A stretch of 64,000 nucleotides of DNA, from positions 2,490-66,489 of the forward strand of contig NZ_JPLA01000013.1 in the NCBI RefSeq assembly GCF_001010355.1, written 5' to 3'. The stretch is from Dyella japonica DSM 16301. Lineage in GTDB: Bacteria; Pseudomonadota; Gammaproteobacteria; Xanthomonadales; Rhodanobacteraceae. Position numbers and translations under genes: made by a program. Below are positions 1-7,490 of this stretch, in pieces; within the stretch, counting starts at the first letter, position 1, and each line of letters opens with the position of its first letter. The notes beneath the pieces were generated by a model. It worked only from the letters and a program-made list of their open reading frames with translations, was not told the DNA's origin and searched no databases.

Positions 1-24
1 CAAGTGCGCTCCTACAGAGGAGCG
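1..24. repeat. Partial copy of the 25-bp GGAGCGCAC intergenic repeat
   Basis: Bases 1-16 are the reverse complement of the TGTAGGAGCGCACTTG end of the repeat described at 5301-5370. Together with bases 18-24 they give a 7-bp stem with a 4-base loop (7-13 with 18-24). The element is cut by the window edge, so its full length is unknown. It lies just downstream of infA and could form an RNA hairpin after that gene; no U-run follows. Confidence 0.7.
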
Positions 25-25
25 A

Positions 26-244
26 TTATTTCATGCGGTAGGTGATGCGACCCTTGGTCAGGTCGTAGGGGGTCATTTCGACCTTCACCTTGTCGCCGGT
101 AAGAATGCGGATGTAATGCTTGCGCATGCGGCCGGAAATATGGGCCGTGATGACGTGGCCGTTTTCCAGCTGCACGCGGAACATGGTGTTGGGCAGGGTC
201 TCCTGGACCGTACCTTCCATTTCGATGACGTCGTCTTTGGCCAT
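26..244 (-). CDS. infA: Translation initiation factor IF-1
   Basis: A 72-residue protein, the usual length of IF-1, consisting of one S1-type OB-fold. The N-terminus [13 protein letters not shown] and the C-terminal [12 protein letters not shown] are classic IF-1 signatures. IF-1 binds the 30S A site during initiation with IF-2 and IF-3. The gene is transcribed leftward on its own, toward the truncated repeat at the window edge. Start and stop are unambiguous. Identification rests on near full-length recognition of the family and is very secure. Confidence 0.98.
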   Translation of the reverse strand: MAKDDVIEMEGTVQETLPNTMFRVQLENGHVITAHISGRMRKHYIRILTGDKVKVEMTPYDLTKGRITYRMK

Positions 245-325
245 GCGTTCCGTGGGGGCAGGGCAGCCGTCGTGGCTGCTTAATCCGTCGATTATGCCAC
301 GGAAGTTCCAATGGTTAAAGAATCA

Positions 326-601
326 TCAGCCAAAATGCTCATCCAGCTTGCGACGGATCTCCTGTTCCACCATGCCCTTGAGGGGCGCCAGCATCATGCC
401 CAGCTCGGCCGTGACCTGGATGGCGTCGGTGCCCACGGCAATGCTGCCGTTCACGCCCGGACGGGAAAAACGCAGGATGTCGCCCTGCCACTGGCCCTCC
501 ATGCCGAATTTTTCGTGCATGCGGGCTGCCACCTTGTCGACCACCGCGCGGGCCTCGGTCACGGAGAGCTGATGGGGGCGGCGGATGTCGATCTTGGGCA
601 T
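326..601 (-). CDS. Polyhydroxyalkanoic acid system family protein
   Basis: A 91-residue protein beginning MPKIDIRRPHQLSV, a hallmark of the small PHA_gran_rgn family that is often annotated as a polyhydroxyalkanoic acid system protein. Its biochemical role is not settled. The frame is open 14 codons further upstream (to 643), but the ATG at 601 is chosen because the family starts there and GAGG lies upstream at good spacing. It has a soluble alpha/beta composition, no signal peptide and no membrane segment. No phaC or phasin gene is nearby, so a link to PHA granules here is only by family name. Confidence 0.85.
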   Translation of the reverse strand: MPKIDIRRPHQLSVTEARAVVDKVAARMHEKFGMEGQWQGDILRFSRPGVNGSIAVGTDAIQVTAELGMMLAPLKGMVEQEIRRKLDEHFG

Positions 602-762
602 GGGCGTTCCTCGGAGGCAAAGACACATGGTAAGCCAGACCACCCGGAACTGCCGTCAGCAGCGCGATGGGCGCTGCCAGCGAGGCTCGTGCACGAGTTC
701 AGAGCATCCTTAACCACGTAGGCATCTGCTAGAGTCCCGCCCGTCCATCGACTGGTTCACAG

Positions 763-1530
763 ATGCGCATCGAGTTTCCCAATTCGCCCCGCGAGGATTT
801 CCACTGGGACGGGCCGGCGCTGCGCATCGGCAGTGCGCCGGACAATGACCTGATCCTGGCCGCGCATCAGGCCGGCACCTATCACCTGCGCATCCAGCTG
901 GATCGCCGCGGCTGGGTGCTGCAGGTCCTGCCCCAGGGCAACCGCATCTACGTGAATGCGCGCCCGGTGCGTGAAAAGGCCTTGCTGCGCGCCGGCGACA
1001 TCCTGAGCGTCGGCGATTGCCGCATGCTGCTGCGTGCGGAGGAAGAGCCCGCCCACAATCTGCCCGTGACCGTGCCGGCCGAAGGGCGTTGCACGGTGGC
1101 GTTGCGTGCGGTGGCGGGGCCGTTGTCCGGTCGGGTGCTGACCCTGCAGGACAAGCTGGACTTGGGCCCGCATGGGCGCGTTCCGTTGGAGCTCCCGCAG
1201 GGCGAGACGGCTTCGCTGGTGGTGTTCTGGCGCGACGGCCAGCTGATGCTCGAGGCCGGGCAGCAGTCCGAGCGCTATCCCCTGCGCGTCAACGGCGTGC
1301 CGGTGACCCAGGCCGCGCTCCGGCCCGGCGACCAGGTGGGCCTGGGCATGCACCGCTTCGTGGTCGATGCGCCGGGGCTGGAGCCGGAGCCGGAGATCAT
1401 CCAGCCGGAGCCGGAGCGTCCGCACCTGCCCGAAGAAGATGCCGGCCCGCGCGGCGAAGTCTGGTGGCTGATCGCTACCGCCGCGGTGCTCGCCCTGGGC
1501 ATTGCGGTGGCCTTGCTGGTGCGTTTCTGA
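763..1530 (+). CDS. FHA-domain protein with C-terminal membrane anchor
   Basis: A 255-residue protein with an N-terminal forkhead-associated fold: RIGSAPDNDLIL near residue 21 matches the FHA glycine-serine core that reads phosphothreonine peptides. A second FHA-like half may occupy about residues 105-205 (VNGVPV followed by LRPGDQVGLG). After a Glu/Pro-rich linker (EPEPEIIQPEPERP) one hydrophobic helix closes the protein (about 231-253), so the FHA part should face the cytoplasm as a tail-anchored receptor. No kinase or type VI secretion gene is close. Binding partner unknown. No clear Shine-Dalgarno precedes the ATG. Confidence 0.75.
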   Translation: MRIEFPNSPREDFHWDGPALRIGSAPDNDLILAAHQAGTYHLRIQLDRRGWVLQVLPQGNRIYVNARPVREKALLRAGDILSVGDCRMLLRAEEEPAHNLPVTVPAEGRCTVALRAVAGPLSGRVLTLQDKLDLGPHGRVPLELPQGETASLVVFWRDGQLMLEAGQQSERYPLRVNGVPVTQAALRPGDQVGLGMHRFVVDAPGLEPEPEIIQPEPERPHLPEEDAGPRGEVWWLIATAAVLALGIAVALLVRF

Positions 1531-1558
1531 GGCAGTTCCGAGACATGGTCAACCTTGG

Positions 1559-1589
1559 TTGACTCGCGGTTGCTGCGACGCGGCATAAT
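1559..1589 (+). promoter_or_regulatory. Candidate sigma-70 promoter for serC
   Basis: TTGACT at 1559-1564 and CATAAT at 1584-1589 lie ahead of serC with a 19-base spacer, longer than ideal. It is the best match in the 88-base gap and is placed sensibly about 30 bases before the GTG start. Confidence 0.4.
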
Positions 1590-1618
1590 GCGGCGATGTT
1601 CCTTCAAAGGCGTCGTCA

Positions 1619-2704
1619 GTGAGCAGACTCTGGAATTTCAGCGCTGGCCCGGCTGCATTGCCGCAACCGGTGCTCGAGCGCGCCCAGCGCGAATTGCTGG
1701 ATTGGCAGGGCTGCGGCGCCTCGGTGATGGAGCTGTCTCATCGCGGCAAGGCCTTCATGGGCCTGGCCAAGCAGGCTGAGAACGACCTGCGCGAGCTGCT
1801 GGCTGTACCCGAGAATTACGCCGTGTTGTTCCTGCAGGGCGGCGCCACCCAGCATTTCGCGCAAATCCCGATGAATCTGGCCGGTGACGGCGATAGCGCC
1901 GACTACATCGTGACCGGCCATTGGGGCGAAAAGGCCGCCAGCGAGGCCGCTCCGTACGTCAAAGTGAACGCGGCTGCCAGCAGCAAGGACGAGCACTACA
2001 TGCGCCTGCCGCCACGCGAGACGTGGCAGCTCGACGAGCGTGCCGCCTACGTGCACTACACGCCGAACGAAACCATTCATGGCGTGGAATTCCACGATAT
2101 TCCGCAGGTGGGCGACGTGCCGCTGGTGGCGGACATGTCGTCGGACATCCTCTCCGGGCCCATCGATGTCAGCAGATTCGGGCTGATCTACGCCGGCGCG
2201 CAGAAGAACATCGGCCCCTCGGGCCTGGTCGTGATGATCGTGCGCCGCGACCTGCTGGAGCGCGCCACGCGGCCGATGGCGAAGATCTTCCGTTATGCCG
2301 AGCACGCCGCCAACGATTCCATGCTCAACACGCCCAATACTTGGGGCTGGTACCTGGCGGGCCTCACCTTCCAGTGGCTGAAGGAGCAGGGCGGCCTGGC
2401 CACCATCGGCGAGCGCAACACGGCCAAGGCTGCGCTCCTGTATGGCGCCATCGACGACTCCAACGGTTTTTATCGCAATCCGGTGGCGCTGGACTCGCGC
2501 TCGCGCATGAATGTGCCGTTCACCTTGCACGACAGCGCGCTGGATGCGGATTTCCTCAAGGAGTCCGAAGCAGCCGGCCTGCTCGCGCTCAAGGGACACA
2601 AGGCGGTGGGCGGCATGCGCGCCTCGCTCTACAACGCGGTTCCGCTTGAGGCCGTGCAGGCGCTGGTGGGCTTCATGCGCGATTTCGCGCATCGTCACGG
2701 ATGA
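1619..2704 (+). CDS. serC: Phosphoserine aminotransferase
   Basis: A 361-residue class-V aminotransferase, the normal SerC length. It converts 3-phosphohydroxypyruvate and glutamate to phosphoserine, and also acts in pyridoxine synthesis. The N-terminus MSRLWNFSAGPAALP is typical. The PLP lysine is K196 in YAGAQKNIGPSG, and HYTPNETIHGVEF matches the substrate/cofactor region. It starts with GTG, the start that gives the canonical N-terminus. It lies directly ahead of pheA and aroA in the gammaproteobacterial serC-pheA-aroA order, so co-transcription is likely. Confidence 0.97.
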   Translation: MSRLWNFSAGPAALPQPVLERAQRELLDWQGCGASVMELSHRGKAFMGLAKQAENDLRELLAVPENYAVLFLQGGATQHFAQIPMNLAGDGDSADYIVTGHWGEKAASEAAPYVKVNAAASSKDEHYMRLPPRETWQLDERAAYVHYTPNETIHGVEFHDIPQVGDVPLVADMSSDILSGPIDVSRFGLIYAGAQKNIGPSGLVVMIVRRDLLERATRPMAKIFRYAEHAANDSMLNTPNTWGWYLAGLTFQWLKEQGGLATIGERNTAKAALLYGAIDDSNGFYRNPVALDSRSRMNVPFTLHDSALDADFLKESEAAGLLALKGHKAVGGMRASLYNAVPLEAVQALVGFMRDFAHRHG

Positions 2705-2783
2705 AACCGTTGCACGCCTGGTCGTACATCAAGGACTATCCCCGATTCCCATTTGGACTTCCGTAGCTTGCGCAGCCCACGAC

Positions 2784-3872
2784 ATGACCGATAAGAAATC
2801 CTCGCTTTCCGATGTGCGCGAGCGCATCGACAGCATCGATCAGCAGATCCAGCAGCTGATCTCCGAGCGCGCCGGCTGGGCGCAGGAAGTGGCCCGCGTG
2901 AAGGGCGAGGGGCTTTCGGCGATCGACTATTACCGCCCGGAACGCGAAGCCCACGTGCTGCGCATGGTGGTGGACCGCAACGATGGTCCGCTGACCGACG
3001 TGGAGATGGTGCGGCTGTTCCGCGAAATCATGTCCTCGTGCCTGGCCCAGGAGGATCCGCTCAAGGTCGGTTTTCTCGGCCCCGAGGGCACCTTCAGCGA
3101 ACAGGCCGTGCGCAAGCATTTCGGCCACGCCGCGTACGGCCTGCCGCTGGGCAGCATCGAGGAAGTGTTCCAGGAAGTGGCGGCGGGCCACGCCGATTTC
3201 GGCGTCGTGCCGGTGGAGAATTCCGGCCAGGGCATGATCCAGGTCACGCTGGACATGTTCCTCACTTCCGAAGCCACCATCTGCGGCGAAGTGGAGCTGC
3301 GCGTGCATCAGTGCCTGCATTCGATGCAGGGCAAGCTGGAAGGCATCAAGCGCGTTTACGCGCACGCGCAGTCGCTGCAGCAGTGCAAGACCTGGCTGCG
3401 CATCAATCTGCCCGGCGTCGAATGCGTGGCGGTGAGCAGCAATGCCGAGGCGGCGCGCATGGCGCGTCACGCCGATGACGTTGCTGCGATTGCCGGTGAA
3501 ACCGCTGGCCGCGTGTATGGACTGAAGACGGTGGCTCAAGGCATCGAGGATCGCGCGGACAACACTACGCGCTTCCTGGTCATCGGCCGCTCGCTGTTCC
3601 CGCCGTCCGGCAACGATCGCACCTCGCTGCTGATCACTGTGAACGACAAGCCGGGCGCGCTGTATCACGTGCTCAAGCCGTTTGCCGAACACGACATCAG
3701 CCTCAATCGCATCGAATCGCGTCCGGCGCATTCGGGCAAGTGGCAGTACGCCTTCTTCATCGATGTCTCCGGTCACATCAACGACGAGCCCATGCAGGCC
3801 GCGATGAAGGAAATGGGCGAAGCCGCCGCGCAGGTGCGCGTGCTCGGCTCCTACCCGGTGGCGCTGCCCTGA
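2784..3872 (+). CDS. pheA: Bifunctional chorismate mutase / prephenate dehydratase (P-protein)
   Basis: A 362-residue fusion for phenylalanine synthesis: AroQ-type chorismate mutase (about 1-90), prephenate dehydratase (about 94-272; VGFLGPEGTFSEQA, TTRF catalytic motif) and a C-terminal ACT regulatory domain (about 285-360; GALYHVLKPF and the ESRP motif that binds phenylalanine). The frame is open far upstream, overlapping serC, but the ATG at 2784 begins the mutase domain (MTDKKSSLSDVRERID) and is preferred. Feedback inhibition by phenylalanine is expected from the intact ACT motifs. aroA follows 42 bases downstream. Confidence 0.96.
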   Translation: MTDKKSSLSDVRERIDSIDQQIQQLISERAGWAQEVARVKGEGLSAIDYYRPEREAHVLRMVVDRNDGPLTDVEMVRLFREIMSSCLAQEDPLKVGFLGPEGTFSEQAVRKHFGHAAYGLPLGSIEEVFQEVAAGHADFGVVPVENSGQGMIQVTLDMFLTSEATICGEVELRVHQCLHSMQGKLEGIKRVYAHAQSLQQCKTWLRINLPGVECVAVSSNAEAARMARHADDVAAIAGETAGRVYGLKTVAQGIEDRADNTTRFLVIGRSLFPPSGNDRTSLLITVNDKPGALYHVLKPFAEHDISLNRIESRPAHSGKWQYAFFIDVSGHINDEPMQAAMKEMGEAAAQVRVLGSYPVALP

Positions 3873-3914
3873 TAGAACTTAGGCCGCCACTGGGCAGCCG
3901 CTGGAGAATGTTTC

Positions 3915-5216
3915 GTGACCCGACTCGACTGGACCAGTCACCCCGCGCGCGCGCTCAAGGGCAGCGTGCGCGTGCCTGGCGATAAATCCGTTTCACACCG
4001 AGCGCTCATGCTCGGTGCGCTGGCGGAAGGCGCTTCTCATATCCGTGGTTTCCTCGAAGGCGAAGACACGCGCGCCACGGCCGCGGTGCTGCAGCAGCTG
4101 GGCGTGCGCATCGAAACACCGGCCGATGGCGAACGCCTGGTGCATGGCGTTGGACTGCACGGTTTGAAAGGAACCACGCAGTTGCTCGATTGCGGCAATG
4201 CCGGCACCGGCATGCGTCTGTTGGCAGGATTGTTGGCAGGACAGGCTTTCGATAGCACGTTGATCGGCGACGAATCGCTGTCCAAACGTCCGATGCGCCG
4301 CGTGACCGATCCGCTGGCCCGCATGGGTGCGAAGATCGATACGCAGGACGGCCTTCCGCCGCTGCAGGTGCGCGGCGGGCAGACGCTGCAGGGCATCGCC
4401 TATACCTTGCCCGTGGCGAGCGCCCAGGTGAAGTCGGCGCTGTTGCTAGCTGGCTTGTATGCGCAAGGCGACACCGAAGTCATCGAGCCGCATCCCACGC
4501 GCGACTACACCGAGCGCATGCTGGCGGCGTTTGGCTGGCCCATCGATTTCGCGCCGGGACGTGCGCGATTGAGTGGCGGACACACCTTGCGCGCCACGGC
4601 AGTGGACGTGCCGGCGGACTTCTCGTCGGCAGCGTTCTTCCTCGTCGCCGGCAGCATCGTGCCGGGTGCCGAGCTGCGCCTGCCGGCGGTGGGCCTCAAT
4701 CCACGCCGCACCGGCCTGCTGCAGGCGCTGCGCCTGATGGGGGCGGATATCCGCGTCGAAAACGAACGCGAGAGCGGCGGCGAGCCGGTCGGCGATCTGC
4801 TGGTGCGCCATGCGCCGCTGCACGGCATCGAACTGCCCGAGGCGCTGGTGCCGGACATGATCGACGAATTCCCCGCGCTGTTCGTCGCGGCCACGGCGGC
4901 CACGGGCAACACCGTGGTGCGCGGTGCGGCCGAACTGCGCGTGAAGGAATCGGATCGCCTGGCAGCGATGGCTACGGGACTGCGGGCGCTCGGTGCCGTC
5001 ATCGATGAAACGCCTGACGGCGCCACCATCCACGGCGGTCCCCTGCATGGCGGCACGATCGAGAGCCATGGTGATCATCGTATTGCGATGAGTTTTGCGG
5101 TGGCGGGGTTGATCGCCGATGGCGAGGTGCGCATCAACGATTGCGCGAACGTCGCCACATCGTTCCCTGGCTTCCTTGAGCTTGCCAACGGCTGCGGTTT
5201 CCTCCTCGAGGAGTGA
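3915..5216 (+). CDS. aroA: 3-Phosphoshikimate 1-carboxyvinyltransferase (EPSP synthase)
   Basis: A 433-residue EPSP synthase joining shikimate-3-phosphate and PEP. PGDKSVSHRALMLGALAEG at the N-terminus holds the conserved Lys/Ser/Arg substrate contacts. Further conserved blocks are LDCGNAGTGMRL, SKRPMRRV, PVASAQVKSALLLAGL, and ESHGDHRIAMSFAVAG near the C-terminus. It starts with GTG, and the N-terminus aligns with the family. It is third in the serC-pheA-aroA run. Two palindromic repeats follow it. Confidence 0.97.
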   Translation: MTRLDWTSHPARALKGSVRVPGDKSVSHRALMLGALAEGASHIRGFLEGEDTRATAAVLQQLGVRIETPADGERLVHGVGLHGLKGTTQLLDCGNAGTGMRLLAGLLAGQAFDSTLIGDESLSKRPMRRVTDPLARMGAKIDTQDGLPPLQVRGGQTLQGIAYTLPVASAQVKSALLLAGLYAQGDTEVIEPHPTRDYTERMLAAFGWPIDFAPGRARLSGGHTLRATAVDVPADFSSAAFFLVAGSIVPGAELRLPAVGLNPRRTGLLQALRLMGADIRVENERESGGEPVGDLLVRHAPLHGIELPEALVPDMIDEFPALFVAATAATGNTVVRGAAELRVKESDRLAAMATGLRALGAVIDETPDGATIHGGPLHGGTIESHGDHRIAMSFAVAGLIADGEVRINDCANVATSFPGFLELANGCGFLLEE

Positions 5217-5219
5217 CCA

Positions 5220-5282
5220 TGTGGGAGCGCACCCTGTGCGCGACTGGGGCACCCTCAGTCGCGCACAGGGTGCGCTCCCACA
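5220..5282. repeat. Palindromic GGAGCGCACCC repeat pair (perfect 26-bp arms)
   Basis: Two head-to-head copies: arm 5220-5245 starting TGTGGGAGCGCACCCTG and arm 5257-5282, its exact reverse complement, with an 11-base loop. It lies between aroA and kdsB. The RNA would form a very stable hairpin. Related copies occur at 1, 5301, 25357-25577, 28853 and 49337. Confidence 0.9.
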
Positions 5283-5300
5283 ATAGACACTCTGAACCCT

Positions 5301-5370
5301 TGTAGGAGCGCACTTGTGCGCGACCGGCGCCTGCCGATGTGCCGCGGTCGCGCACCAGTGCGCTCCTACA
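5301..5370. repeat. Palindromic GGAGCGCACTT repeat pair (26-bp arms, one mismatch)
   Basis: Arms 5301-5326 (TGTAGGAGCGCACTTGTG at its start) and 5345-5370 are inverted copies differing at one base. This is the TAGGAG/CTTG variant of the repeat, 18 bases after the TGGGAG variant at 5220-5282. It ends 57 bases before kdsB, so the two neighbours form a pair of hairpins in the aroA-kdsB gap. Confidence 0.88.
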
Positions 5371-5427
5371 GGCGTAGGCGAACCTGAGGTCCTCACGTTA
5401 CCCTTGGCCGTCCGCTTCGAGATCGCC

Positions 5428-6201
5428 ATGCCCACTGCCACCCCATCCTTCATCGTCGCCATTCCCGCCCGCTACGGCTCCACGCGCTTGCCGGCCAAGC
5501 CTCTGCGCGAGATTGCCGGCGTGCCGATGGTCGTGCGGGTGGCGCAGCGCGCGCTTGAGGCTGGCGCCACGCAGGTGGTGGTGGCGGTGGACGACCAACG
5601 CATTGCCGATGCCTTGCAGGGACATGGTGTGGACGTATGCATGACCCGCAGCGACCACGCCTCGGGCAGCGATCGCCTGGCCGAATGCGCCGAGTTCTAC
5701 GCGTGGCCCGACGACGCCATCGTGGTGAATCTGCAGGGTGATGAGCCGTTCGCGCCGGCGGCGGGTATCCGCGAAGTGGCGCGCGCGCTGGCCGAGGACG
5801 ATGCGCCGATGGCCACGCTGGCCACGCCGATTACCGACGCACACGAACTGTTCGATCCCAACGTCGTCAAGCTGGTGCGTTCGGCCAGCGGACGGGCGCT
5901 GTACTTCAGCCGTGCGCCGCTGCCGTGGGCGCGCGACGCGTTTGCGGTCGATCGCGACGTGTTGCCGGCAAACGTGCCGTTCCTGCGCCATATCGGCATC
6001 TACGCGTATCGCGCGGGCTTCCTCAAGCGTTACACCACGCTTGAGCGCACGCTGCTGGAACAGGCCGAATCGCTGGAGCAGCTGCGCGTGCTCGAGCACG
6101 GCTTTGCGATCGCCGCGCGGCTGACGCCCGAGCCGTTTCCGCCGGGCATCGATACCGAGGCCGACCTTGAGCGTGCGGAGCGCTGGCTGGCCCAGCGCTG
6201 A
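5428..6201 (+). CDS. kdsB: 3-Deoxy-manno-octulosonate cytidylyltransferase (CMP-Kdo synthetase)
   Basis: A 257-residue cytidylyltransferase that activates Kdo with CTP for the LPS inner core. The N-terminal [15 protein letters not shown] is the nucleotide-binding signature; VNLQGDEPF and [12 protein letters not shown] are conserved KdsB blocks. The frame stays open to 5314, through the upstream repeat, but the ATG at 5428 gives the family N-terminus ([17 protein letters not shown]). It is cytoplasmic and feeds the Lpx/Waa pathway. kdsB is last in the rightward run before a convergent pair of genes. Confidence 0.97.
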   Translation: MPTATPSFIVAIPARYGSTRLPAKPLREIAGVPMVVRVAQRALEAGATQVVVAVDDQRIADALQGHGVDVCMTRSDHASGSDRLAECAEFYAWPDDAIVVNLQGDEPFAPAAGIREVARALAEDDAPMATLATPITDAHELFDPNVVKLVRSASGRALYFSRAPLPWARDAFAVDRDVLPANVPFLRHIGIYAYRAGFLKRYTTLERTLLEQAESLEQLRVLEHGFAIAARLTPEPFPPGIDTEADLERAERWLAQR

Positions 6202-6205
6202 GCCG

Positions 6206-6364
6206 TCAGCGCCGGCGACGTATCAGCATCACGAACAGGCCGCCCAGGACCAGACCCACCCCCAGCCCGATGCCGGCGCCCCACAGGGCGCCGTTGTCGC
6301 CGGCAACGGCGCGGCCGATCAGAAAGCCGAGCACGAACAGGATGGGGAGTGGCAGGCAGCCCAC
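6206..6364 (-). CDS. Probable small membrane protein (52 residues)
   Basis: A short frame read leftward immediately behind the TonB-domain gene, in the same frame as that gene's stop. From the GTG at 6364 it encodes 52 residues: a hydrophobic stretch (LPLPILFVLGFLIG), a short polar loop (RAVAGDNGALWG), a Gly-rich second hydrophobic stretch (AGIGLGVGLVLGGLFVMLI) and a C-terminal RRRR. GGAG lies 8 bases before the GTG. Two helices with a positive tail suggest an inner-membrane hairpin. I recognise no family. The case rests on the hydrophobic pattern, the ribosome site and the position; it could still be non-coding. Confidence 0.5.
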   Translation of the reverse strand: MGCLPLPILFVLGFLIGRAVAGDNGALWGAGIGLGVGLVLGGLFVMLIRRRR

Positions 6365-6421
6365 GAGCGCTACTCCGAGCCGTCTTGCCGACGGGCGACC
6401 GTCGACAGGGAACGGCTCCGA

Positions 6422-6835
6422 TTACTTGTTGAAGCTGATCGGCACCTGCACATAGCCATCGGCAGGCGCGCCGTTCTTGACGGCCGACTTGTACGACCAG
6501 CCCTTCGCCGTGCGAATGGCCTCGTCGTCCAGGGCCTTGGAGCCTGACGACATCATCACGTGGAAGGACTTGGCCTTGTTGTCGGGGCCGACCTGCACCA
6601 TCACTACCACCGTGCCGGTGCCGGCGTTGTTCTTCATGGCGGCGGAAAAACGCGGGGCGGGCTGGGGGCGATCCTCGTCGATGCTCGCCGGATGATCGCC
6701 CGCGGTGTTGCCGCTGGCCCCCGCCGTGGACGAGGCGGCTGCCGGAGCCGGCGCGTCTTGCCCGGCGCTTCCCGCGATGGCCGCCTGGCACAGCAGCATG
6801 GCGGCGGCCGCTATCGTAAAGAGCTTGCGATTCAC
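6422..6835 (-). CDS. Exported TonB C-terminal-domain protein
   Basis: A 137-residue protein with an N-terminal signal sequence (NRKLFTIAAAAMLLCQAAIAG), an Ala/Pro-rich linker, and a TonB-like C-terminal domain (GTGTVVVMVQVGPDNKAKSF, then ALDDEAIRTAKGWSY). It ends in a beta strand (YVQVPISFNK), as TonB domains do. The GTG at 6835 is chosen because GGGAGGAA precedes it at ideal spacing and it puts the signal peptide at the N-terminus; the frame is open to 6943. There is no long Pro-rich spanner or ExbB/ExbD partner nearby, so it may be a periplasmic TonB-fold protein rather than a true energy transducer. Confidence 0.78.
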   Translation of the reverse strand: MNRKLFTIAAAAMLLCQAAIAGSAGQDAPAPAAASSTAGASGNTAGDHPASIDEDRPQPAPRFSAAMKNNAGTGTVVVMVQVGPDNKAKSFHVMMSSGSKALDDEAIRTAKGWSYKSAVKNGAPADGYVQVPISFNK

Positions 6836-6999
6836 TTTCTTCCTCCCTGTGGACCGCGCAAGCATAGGCAGACTTCGCGTTACACAACAATCGTGACTTT
6901 GGTCACTACCGCAGGACTTGATTGCGGCCCTCTCCGCAGCCATTTCGGGTTTTCATGCGATCCCTGCGCCAGGGCGTCGCGACGAGGACGTGATTACTG

Positions 7000-7473
7000 A
7001 TGAAAACCGCGGCGGTCCCGTCCATTTTGTTTGTCTGCTTGGGCAATATCTGCCGTTCGCCGCTGGTGGAAGCGGTGGCGCGCCAGCGCGCGGCGCAGGC
7101 CGGCCTGTCGCTTTCGCTGGCCTCCTGCGGCACCGGCCATTGGCATATCGGCAAGGGCGCCGATCCGCGCATGCTGCAGGCGGCCGCAGAGGCGGGCTAT
7201 GACTTGTCGCCGCATCGCGCGCGACAGGTGCGGGCGGACGATTTCCAGGCGTTCGACTGGGTGCTGGCGATGGACCGGGACAACCTGGAGACGCTCGAGG
7301 GGCTGCGGCGGTCGGGTGGCACGGCGCCTGCCTTGTTCCTGCCGTGGGCAGGCGTGGCCGCGCCGGAGGAGTTTCCCGATCCGTACTTTGGCGATACGGA
7401 AGGTTTTCGCCATGCCGTGGCGCTGGCGGAGCAGGGCGTGGATGGCCTGATCGCCCGCCTGCGGCAGCGGTGA
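7000..7473 (+). CDS. Low-molecular-weight protein-tyrosine phosphatase
   Basis: A 157-residue LMW-PTP. The P-loop VCLGNICRSP near the N-terminus is the C-X5-R-S catalytic signature, and DPYFGD near the C-terminus carries the general-acid aspartate. Such enzymes dephosphorylate tyrosine kinases of exopolysaccharide systems, or arsenate in related ArsC proteins; no BY-kinase or capsule gene is in this window, so the substrate is open. Only 17 bases separate it from uvrC, so the two are probably co-transcribed. Confidence 0.92.
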   Translation: MKTAAVPSILFVCLGNICRSPLVEAVARQRAAQAGLSLSLASCGTGHWHIGKGADPRMLQAAAEAGYDLSPHRARQVRADDFQAFDWVLAMDRDNLETLEGLRRSGGTAPALFLPWAGVAAPEEFPDPYFGDTEGFRHAVALAEQGVDGLIARLRQR

Positions 7474-7490
7474 ACGGATAGAATCACACG

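Noticed and set aside
5314-5427. Upstream extension of kdsB through the repeat
   Set aside because: The extra residues come from the palindromic repeat; the ATG at 5428 gives the usual KdsB start.
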